NCBI RefSeq assembly: GCF_934632265.1 | Contig: NZ_CAKTYH010000114.1 | Location: 1 to 5,922 of the forward strand | Length of the DNA stretch: 5,922 nucleotides | DNA from: an uncultured Senegalimassilia sp. | GTDB lineage: Bacteria > Actinomycetota > Coriobacteriia > Coriobacteriales > Eggerthellaceae | Direction: 5' to 3' | In this document: positions 1 to 4,833 of the stretch, piece by piece | How the letters are laid out: every line of letters begins with the position of its first letter | Position numbering within the stretch: position 1 is the first letter of the stretch | Position numbers and translations under genes: made by a program | Notes under the pieces: generated by a model | The model's input: only the letters and a program-made list of their open reading frames with translations | The model's database searches: none | What the model was told of the DNA's origin: nothing

Positions 1-858
1 GGCGTCCCACTTGATGTGCAGCGTGCCTCCGCGCAGCACAACATCATTCTCTCTAGATGCGCGACCGGTCAATGCCGCTGCGACGTTGGTTGCGCACGCA
101 CCGGTTCCGCAGGCAAGCGTTTCGCCGCAACCGCGCTCATATACGCGCATCTCAATAGCGTTGTTGCCAACATGGGCGAACTCTACATTGGTCTTCTCGG
201 GGAACGCGTTGTGGCTTTCGTAATGTGCGCCGATTCGGTTCAAGTCCAACGTTGCCAGACATTTGTTGTTCGCATCAATGAAGAGCTCATCGGGCAGAAT
301 GTCAAAGTTGTCGATGAAGCAAATAGCATGGGGATTGCCCATCGAAACGCATGTGAAGGCAAACGCTCCCCAAGGAGAATCGATGGCGCTTTCCTTTACG
401 AAACCGTCGCCCTCGTCGGTCTGACCGTTTGCGGGCAGATTTACCGGTACTTCCTGCGGGTCAAGCACCGGATGACCCATGTCAACGGTTGCGAAGGTAA
501 GCTTGTCATGCTTGTCAACTTCAAAGCTGATCGGTTTGGGACCGGCCAAGGTGTCAGCCGCGAAGTGACCGTCGCTGGCAAGAACGAATCCGCGATCGAC
601 GAGATACTTCGCAAAGCAGCGAACACCGTTGCCGCACATCTGAGCAAGCGTGCCATCTGCGTTGATGTAGTGCATATACGCCGCGCACTCGGAGCGTTTC
701 GAAGGGCGGACCATGATCACGCCATCGGCGCCGATGCCGAAATGGCGATCGCAGAGCAAAGCCACCTGCTCCTGCGTCAATTCGATATCTCGTGAAAAAT
801 CATCAATGAAAACGAAATCGTTGCCAAGACCATGAAGCTTAACAAAATCCAATTCCAT
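1..858 (-). CDS. dapF: Diaminopimelate epimerase, nearly complete; C-terminus runs off the left edge
   Basis: This enzyme converts LL-diaminopimelate to the meso form, the precursor of lysine and of the peptidoglycan cross-link, in the cytoplasm and without a cofactor. I read 286 residues with no stop before the window edge; the family is usually about 270-290 residues, so probably only some 10-25 are missing. Visible motifs are KLHGLGNDFV near residues 7-16, the first catalytic cysteine in MCGNGVRC (Cys75), GNPHA at 174-178, TNVEF at 223-227, and the second catalytic cysteine in ERGCGETLACGTGA (Cys250). Together these are diagnostic of DapF. The ATG at 858 is chosen because the protein begins directly with the conserved N-terminal strand and an in-frame TAA lies only nine bases upstream. 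It follows miaA by 40 bases, so it is probably co-transcribed, perhaps with help from a weak promoter of its own. Identification is firm; the exact end is not visible. Confidence 0.96.
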   Translation of the reverse strand, partial: MELDFVKLHGLGNDFVFIDDFSRDIELTQEQVALLCDRHFGIGADGVIMVRPSKRSECAAYMHYINADGTLAQMCGNGVRCFAKYLVDRGFVLASDGHFAADTLAGPKPISFEVDKHDKLTFATVDMGHPVLDPQEVPVNLPANGQTDEGDGFVKESAIDSPWGAFAFTCVSMGNPHAICFIDNFDILPDELFIDANNKCLATLDLNRIGAHYESHNAFPEKTNVEFAHVGNNAIEMRVYERGCGETLACGTGACATNVAAALTGRASRENDVVLRGGTLHIKWDA

Positions 859-873
859 GAGGTATTATGCACG

Positions 874-880
874 CTCCTTT
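874..880 (-). promoter_or_regulatory. Shine-Dalgarno sequence of dapF, unusually far from the start
   Basis: The minus strand reads AAAGGAG here, a near-ideal ribosome binding site. Fifteen bases separate it from the dapF ATG at 858, against a usual 5-9. No in-frame alternative start lies between them, because TAA precedes TAC CTC ATG. The GTG just after it is in another frame. The site therefore most likely serves dapF despite the long spacing. Confidence 0.65.
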
Positions 881-886
881 AAGAGG

Positions 887-916
887 TTTATATATGCACT
901 ACAGTGTATCAATCAA
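887..916 (-). promoter_or_regulatory. Weak candidate sigma-70-type promoter for dapF
   Basis: On the minus strand TTGATT (916-911, four of six matches to TTGACA) is followed after 16 bases by TATATA (894-889), or after 18 bases by TATAAA (892-887). Neither spacing is the ideal 17. The start point would fall around 880-883, almost on the dapF ribosome binding site, which makes the leader very short. The -35 box lies inside the last codons of miaA. AT-rich chance matches are common, so this is tentative. Confidence 0.22.
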
Positions 917-1912
917 CGATATTGCTACGTTTGCCAGCGCTGTGGTATCCCCTGAATCTGCGCAAAGCCAGTGAATACGTGAATCCTTTTTGAACCATGT
1001 GCGTTGGCGCTTGGCGTATCGGCATGTGGATACCTTTATGGATTCAACTGCTTCCTCCATGCTTGTGCAGCCATCAAGTGCTGCTACGATTTCCTTATAG
1101 CCGATTGCTTGCGGAGCTGTTATGCCGTCGCGAAAGCCAGATGCAAGTAGAGCTTCCACCTCTTCGATGAGCCCGTTGTCGATCATGCTGTCAACGCGCG
1201 CTCGAATACGCGCACGCAAAATGTCAGGGTCTACCGACAGCCCGACAAATACCGCAGGAACCCATTGCGGGAGCGTTTGAAGGCGCTGCTTTTGAATCGC
1301 GTAGCTTTCTCCAGCTTCAAGCAGTTCGAAGGCGCGGACCACTCGTTTGACGTCGGCAGGCGGTATAAGGCTTGCGCTTTCGGGATCTCGCTTGTTCAGC
1401 TCTTCCCATAACCGTTCGGAGCCGCGCTCCGCCGCAAAAGCGTTCCATCGTTCTCGGACCGGGTTATCTATTTGTTCGCCGTCTGGGAATTCGTACGCAT
1501 CGATGGCTGCACGAACGTAAAATCCCGTGCCTCCAGCTAAAATGCTCCGCTTCCCCTTAGCTTCGATTTCGACGAAGCTACGACGCGCATACTCCTGAAA
1601 CAACGCTGCGGAATACGGCTCTCCTGGATCAACCAGATCAAACCCATAATGGGTTACGAGTCGTTCGCGTTCGGGCAGCTTCCCCGTTCCGATGTCCATG
1701 CCGCGATATACCTGCATAGAATCTGCGCTCACCACTTCGCCACGCAGCTTGGTTGCGATGATTTGGGCCACATCCGTTTTCCCGGAAGCAGTGGGACCGA
1801 CTACGCAGATAACGGGTTGCGAAAGAGCTGCTGCAGCTGTATTAACGGCTGCAGCAGCTTCCGAAAAGCTATTCAACGATATCGCCGGCCAAATACCAGG
1901 TTTTTGCTTCAT
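899..1912 (-). CDS. miaA: tRNA dimethylallyltransferase (A37 isopentenyltransferase)
   Basis: MiaA transfers a dimethylallyl group from dimethylallyl diphosphate to N6 of A37 in tRNAs that read codons starting with U, giving i6A. The 337-residue protein shows the P-loop GPTASGKT at 39-46, the SADSMQVYRGMDIGTGK block at 62-78, GGTGFYVRA at 127-135, AIGYKE at 269-274 and RQRTWFKK at 302-309, all typical of the family. The P-loop normally lies about 8-15 residues from the start; here a 30-residue alanine-rich extension precedes it. The only in-frame starts before the P-loop are the ATG at 1912 and a TTG at 1876. I kept the ATG, although its Shine-Dalgarno sequence is weak at best. The gene begins inside miaB (44-base overlap), which suggests translational coupling. 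Its product is the substrate for MiaB, so the two neighbours act in sequence. Confidence 0.96.
   Translation of the reverse strand: MKQKPGIWPAISLNSFSEAAAAVNTAAAALSQPVICVVGPTASGKTDVAQIIATKLRGEVVSADSMQVYRGMDIGTGKLPERERLVTHYGFDLVDPGEPYSAALFQEYARRSFVEIEAKGKRSILAGGTGFYVRAAIDAYEFPDGEQIDNPVRERWNAFAAERGSERLWEELNKRDPESASLIPPADVKRVVRAFELLEAGESYAIQKQRLQTLPQWVPAVFVGLSVDPDILRARIRARVDSMIDNGLIEEVEALLASGFRDGITAPQAIGYKEIVAALDGCTSMEEAVESIKVSTCRYAKRQRTWFKKDSRIHWLCADSGDTTALANVAISLIDTL
1826..1859 (-). repeat. Perfect 12-bp inverted repeat in the 5' part of miaA
   Basis: The arms AGCTGCTGCAGC (1826-1837) and GCTGCAGCAGCT (1848-1859) are exact reverse complements separated by 10 bases. In the minus-strand transcript this forms a GC-rich 12-bp hairpin beginning nine bases after the miaB stop codon and followed by the short, broken T run CTCTTTC. 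It encodes the alanine-rich stretch EAAAAVNTAAAAL of the MiaA N-terminal extension. It is not a canonical terminator because the T tract is short and interrupted, but it could attenuate transcription or affect ribosome passage between miaB and miaA. Confidence 0.7.
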
Positions 1913-3224
1913 TCACTCGAACGTTGACGATGCTGCCAGCAAGCTGTTCGGGGGTTTTCCCGGCAGGGACCGGAGCATGAACCGTTTGATTCTTCGGGCT
2001 TTTACCTGCAATGAGCAGCTCGTCGCGTTTTGAGGAGCCTTCAACCAGCACCGGGATGGTTGAACCCAGGTCAAGTTGGTTTTTGTCAAAAGCGTGCGCC
2101 TGAACGATATCTACCAAACGATCGAAGCGCTTCTGGATCACCTCGTGCGGAGTGTTATCCTCCATGCTTGCGGCGGGCGTACCTTCGCGCTTGGAGTAGA
2201 TGAACGTGAACACCTGGTGATAACCGATCTCGTCAACCAACCGAGCCGTGTCCATGAAATCCTTTTCGGTTTCCCCGGGGAATCCTACGATGATATCGGT
2301 GGATAAAGCGATATCCGGACAAGCATCGCGCAGCTTGCTCACCAGCTGTCGATAATGAGCAGAGGTGTAGCGGCGATTCATCAGCTGCAAAATACGATCG
2401 GAGCCGGACTGTGCCGGCAAATGCAATGCCGGCATGAGCGAACGCAAGGTGCCGAATTGGGCGATCACCTCATCAGAGAGGTCTTTGGGGTGGCTGGTTG
2501 CGAAGCGCAATCGCTCCACCCCCGTCTCATCAAGAGCCTTGAGGATCTGAGCGAATCGGGGGCTACCGTAGAGATCGCGGCCGTAGGAGTTCACGTTCTG
2601 CCCAAGTAGAGTGATTTCCTTCACGCCGGCGGCAACATATCGCTCTGCTTCAGCGACGATGTCTTCGATAGGACGCGACTTCTCCCTACCGCGAACATAG
2701 GGAACGATGCAATACGTGCAGAAGTTGTTGCAACCGATGGTGATTGGTAGCCATGCAGCCCACGAATGCTCTCGGCTTGTCGGAAGCTCGGTCGGGAAAG
2801 AGGACGACGCATCGAGCACCTCAACCTGATGACCGCCTTCCTCGATGGCTGCTTGAAGCAGATGAGGAAGCGATGCAAGATTGTGCGTGCCGAACACGAC
2901 ATCGAGATGGGGCAGTTTCTTCGTGAGCTCATCGCCGTCGCGTTGGCCGATGCAGCCTCCCACCGCGACGATTCGTTTGCTCAACGGCGAGCCGCTTCTT
3001 ACGGGTATGTTTTTCAAAGAAGCGACCTGGCCGTACAAGCGCGTGTCGGCGGCTTCCCGCACGCAGCACGTCATGTAAATGAGGATATCTGCTTCTTCCA
3101 CGGTATCGACCATAAGGCCGCCCAGTCCCTCGAGCATGCCTGCAATGCGCTCGGAGTCGTGTTTGTTCATCTGGCATCCGAACGTGCGGACGCAAAAAGT
3201 CATGTTCATGAAGGGAGTATGCAT
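1869..3224 (-). CDS. miaB: tRNA-2-methylthio-N6-dimethylallyladenosine synthase (radical SAM methylthiotransferase)
   Basis: MiaB adds a methylthio group at C2 of i6A37 to make ms2i6A, using two [4Fe-4S] clusters and S-adenosylmethionine. The 451-residue protein, normal for the family, has the N-terminal UPF0004 domain with cluster cysteines Cys17 (FGCQMN), Cys53 (MTCCVRE) and Cys91 (GGCIGQ). The radical SAM CxxxCxxC motif is Cys165, Cys169 and Cys172 (GCNNFCTYC), then come GQNVNSYG at 208-215, HLPAQSGS at 268-275 and IIVGFPGE at 311-318, and a TRAM domain fills about 384-449. The motif before Cys53 reads MTC where MiaB usually has NTC. None of the possible starts (ATG at 3224, 3209 or 3203) has a clear Shine-Dalgarno sequence; I give the first. 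It lies 52 bases after spoVS and overlaps miaA, whose product it modifies. The MiaB subgroup, rather than MtaB or RimO, is supported by the motifs and by the adjacent miaA. Confidence 0.95.
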   Translation of the reverse strand: MHTPFMNMTFCVRTFGCQMNKHDSERIAGMLEGLGGLMVDTVEEADILIYMTCCVREAADTRLYGQVASLKNIPVRSGSPLSKRIVAVGGCIGQRDGDELTKKLPHLDVVFGTHNLASLPHLLQAAIEEGGHQVEVLDASSSFPTELPTSREHSWAAWLPITIGCNNFCTYCIVPYVRGREKSRPIEDIVAEAERYVAAGVKEITLLGQNVNSYGRDLYGSPRFAQILKALDETGVERLRFATSHPKDLSDEVIAQFGTLRSLMPALHLPAQSGSDRILQLMNRRYTSAHYRQLVSKLRDACPDIALSTDIIVGFPGETEKDFMDTARLVDEIGYHQVFTFIYSKREGTPAASMEDNTPHEVIQKRFDRLVDIVQAHAFDKNQLDLGSTIPVLVEGSSKRDELLIAGKSPKNQTVHAPVPAGKTPEQLAGSIVNVRVNEAKTWYLAGDIVE

Positions 3225-3272
3225 AATGATATGGTTCCGATCGTATTGAGGATGGAAGCGATACGAAGATAT

Positions 3273-3297
3273 GAGCCTACTCGCCGAGAGCAGGCTC
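3273..3297 (-). other. Stem-loop spanning the spoVS stop codon
   Basis: The minus-strand transcript has arms GAGCCTGCTC and GAGTAGGCTC around the five-base loop TCGGC, giving 10 continuous pairs of which one is a G-U wobble. The spoVS stop codon lies in the 3' arm. The bases after it (ATATCTTCG) contain no T tract, so it does not look like a factor-independent terminator. A role in mRNA end protection, processing or partial attenuation between spoVS and miaB is possible but inferred. Confidence 0.5.
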
Positions 3298-3606
3298 CGC
3301 GACGGGAGTGCCGTGCGTATACCGAGGGTCTATGGCGAAGCGAATAGCCGTGCGATACTCGCCATCGATGACGATATCGGCAAACGACGGGATGCATGCA
3401 ACTTCAATGCCAACAGGTGAAAGAAATCCTCGAGAAATGGCGATTGCTTTAACGGCTTGATTCACGGCGCCAGCGCCAACGGCTTGAATCTCAACGCCGA
3501 CGCCATCTTTCACCATGCCCGCGATGGCCCCTGCCACTGATGCGGGGGATGATTTTGAGGAGACTTTCAGGCACCCTGACTCCGGGGCATGTTGTTCGGC
3601 ATTCAT
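3277..3606 (-). CDS. spoVS: Stage V sporulation protein S (SpoVS) family protein
   Basis: SpoVS is a small protein with an Alba-like fold, thought to bind nucleic acid; in Bacillus subtilis it affects sporulation and cell division, but its molecular role is unsettled. This 109-residue copy shows the family core at about residues 13-95, with LKVSSKSSP (13-21), SVAGAIAG (23-30), EIQAVGAGAVNQAVKAIAI (39-57), RGF (59-61) and IDGEYRTAI (80-88). The family is usually about 86 residues; here there are about 11 extra at the N-terminus and a 14-residue tail. The ATG at 3606 is preferred over one 18 codons upstream because AAAAGGTGA sits just before it, and because the upstream codons would overlap the likely transcription start. 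It is the first gene after the promoter at 3666-3694. The family also occurs in bacteria that do not form spores, so the name does not prove sporulation. Confidence 0.94.
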   Translation of the reverse strand: MNAEQHAPESGCLKVSSKSSPASVAGAIAGMVKDGVGVEIQAVGAGAVNQAVKAIAISRGFLSPVGIEVACIPSFADIVIDGEYRTAIRFAIDPRYTHGTPVAEPALGE

Positions 3607-3610
3607 GCAT

Positions 3611-3619
3611 TCACCTTTT
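3611..3619 (-). promoter_or_regulatory. Shine-Dalgarno sequence of spoVS, decides its start
   Basis: The minus strand reads AAAAGGTGA, ending four bases before the ATG at 3606; the AAGG core is about seven bases from the start. This supports that ATG over the in-frame ATG at 3660, which has no comparable site and lies at the expected transcription start. Confidence 0.75.
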
Positions 3620-3659
3620 CGTGTTCTGTTTGACCTGTGTTTCGGCGTAATCAAATGCA

Positions 3660-3674
3660 AGCTAAATTGTAGCT
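3660..3674. repeat. Small inverted repeat over the -10 box upstream of spoVS
   Basis: AGCTA and TAGCT form 5-bp arms around the five bases AATTG, centred on 3667, inside the -10 element of the promoter candidate. This is a position where a repressor could block RNA polymerase. The arms are short and could be chance in AT-rich sequence. Confidence 0.25.
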
Positions 3675-3694
3675 ATATCGAAATGTGTCCGCAA
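3666..3694 (-). promoter_or_regulatory. Candidate sigma-70-type promoter for spoVS-miaB-miaA-dapF
   Basis: On the minus strand TTGCGG (3694-3689) is followed by exactly 17 bases and TACAAT (3671-3666). The -10 box matches five of six consensus bases, and the -35 box only the leading TTG. Transcription would start near 3659, giving a leader of roughly 50 bases before spoVS. It lies in the longest non-coding gap of the window, between the ATPase stop and spoVS, where a promoter is expected. I see no clear terminator for the upstream genes in that gap, so read-through from rny is also possible. Confidence 0.5.
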
Positions 3695-3714
3695 CATGAT
3701 GTGGAGGGCCTGTG

Positions 3715-4818
3715 CTAAGACTGCATGAGCACAGGAATGGTTATTCGTATAGCGTCCTTGCTCACCTTGATTTGCGGATCGATGTTGGAATCAAGGTAAT
3801 AAGCGTCTGCCAATTCGGCGTAGGCCTGTGATACTTGACGAGCGAAACGCGCGAAATCTTCGTCCGAGACTTTCAAACCCTTTGGTTGCTTGGGCGCATG
3901 CATTTTTGTCTTCGCTGCAGGTTTGTCGTCATCCAACGCATCGGGTGATGACAAACCTTCGATCTTGATTTTTGCCAGCAATGGGGATAATGGTGCGATT
4001 TGACCATCGAGAATGCGCCGAGCGGAACGTTCGGACATCATCAACCCAAGAGCTTCAGCGGTATGGTGGAATGACGGCAAGCTCGAGCATGCTGCCAAGC
4101 GCTTGCAAATCGGCATGTGCGGGTCGCTCTCGCCAGCAACCTTATCGGCTGCAGTAAGCTTGCTCAGTCCGAACGCGTACAGCGTTGCCGCGATGTCCGT
4201 TGATGAGCCAATGAACACATTCGTCAACGCTCTCGATTCGATTGCGAATTCGGCGGCGGTTCGCAGGATGTTCTTCGGCCCGCGCACGGATACCGCGCCG
4301 GTTTCATTAAGCTCAAATGTTGGGAAGCTGGATTGGTCAGTTTTCTCAGGGAGTTTCTCGAGATCCGTTTCAATAACGAAAGCAGAACCAAGGCTCGAAT
4401 CCGAGGCGGCTATTGACGCGGATTCGGCGTTTACCGCAATCGAATACAACGCCATACCGCGGCCATGTACTCCCCACTTGTCCATATGCATGGAATCAAG
4501 TTTCGAAGTGACGCGCGGCTCGAAGACCGTACGCTGTAAATGCTGCGGCACGCCATCGCCGTCGTCGATCATAACGATACGCCTGATGTTTCCCTCACGC
4601 GTACAGGCTGCGAAGATATTCGATGCGTGGGCATCACGAGCATTTCGCAGCATTTCAATGATGATGTCCTCGGATGATCGGATATCCTGCGCTGCCTGAC
4701 GGCGCTCGGCTTCCGAACTACGTAAACGAACAAAGCCACCTCCGAGATCGGTTTCGACTCGAAGGTGGCTCTCTCCGCAAACGTCTTCGATAAACGAGGC
4801 AAGGTTGCCATCGCCCAT
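3715..4818 (-). CDS. GHKL-fold ATP-binding protein of unknown function
   Basis: The 367-residue protein carries a Bergerat-type ATP-binding fold in its first 150 residues. The N box is EMLRNARDA (55-63), with Glu55 and Asn59; the G1 box is IDDGDGVP (84-91); FEPRVTSK (99-106) resembles the F box of histidine kinases and also the TSK loop of MutL; and GVHGRGMALYSI (116-127) is the glycine-rich lid. A conserved-looking lead-in (GFVRLR, SEAERRQA, DIR; residues 28-47) precedes it. There is no phosphoacceptor histidine domain, receiver domain, signal peptide or membrane segment, so it is not an ordinary sensor kinase. Residues about 251-285 look helix-turn-helix-like (TAEALGL, then SERSARRILDG), followed by a charged linker (296-314) and a C-terminal domain. 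The ATG at 4818 has AAAGG eight bases upstream and lies 15 bases after rny. From memory, similar proteins occur in Clostridia and Coriobacteriia. The fold is clear; the function is unknown. Confidence 0.88.
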   Translation of the reverse strand: MGDGNLASFIEDVCGESHLRVETDLGGGFVRLRSSEAERRQAAQDIRSSEDIIIEMLRNARDAHASNIFAACTREGNIRRIVMIDDGDGVPQHLQRTVFEPRVTSKLDSMHMDKWGVHGRGMALYSIAVNAESASIAASDSSLGSAFVIETDLEKLPEKTDQSSFPTFELNETGAVSVRGPKNILRTAAEFAIESRALTNVFIGSSTDIAATLYAFGLSKLTAADKVAGESDPHMPICKRLAACSSLPSFHHTAEALGLMMSERSARRILDGQIAPLSPLLAKIKIEGLSSPDALDDDKPAAKTKMHAPKQPKGLKVSDEDFARFARQVSQAYAELADAYYLDSNIDPQIKVSKDAIRITIPVLMQS

Positions 4819-4833
4819 AGTTGACGCCTTTCG

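Noticed and set aside
16..795. A 259-codon open frame on the plus strand opposite dapF
   Set aside because: It is exactly codon-aligned with dapF on the other strand, so it stays open simply because dapF avoids TTA, CTA and TCA codons there. It has no recognisable motif, and DapF on the minus strand is certain.
2412..2434. Two copies of the palindrome TGCCGGCA, seven bases apart, inside miaB
   Set aside because: Each copy encodes Pro-Ala in the conserved segment MPALHLPAQ, so the repeat follows from the protein and codon choice rather than a binding site.
2766..3347. A 193-codon open frame on the plus strand opposite miaB and the spoVS-miaB gap
   Set aside because: It runs across two confident genes and their gap, and its translation looks like composition-driven antisense sequence.
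3607..3660. Upstream extension of spoVS from the ATG at 3660
   Set aside because: The added 18 codons cover the Shine-Dalgarno sequence and the likely transcription start, and lie outside the SpoVS family core.
3695..3714. A possible terminator after the ATPase gene
   Set aside because: I find only a short imperfect palindrome (ACATCATGT) and no GC-rich stem with a T tract, so a terminator cannot be supported.
4013..4699. A 228-codon open frame on the plus strand opposite the ATPase gene
   Set aside because: The minus-strand frame contains all GHKL boxes in order and has a good ribosome binding site. The plus-strand product shows no family features.
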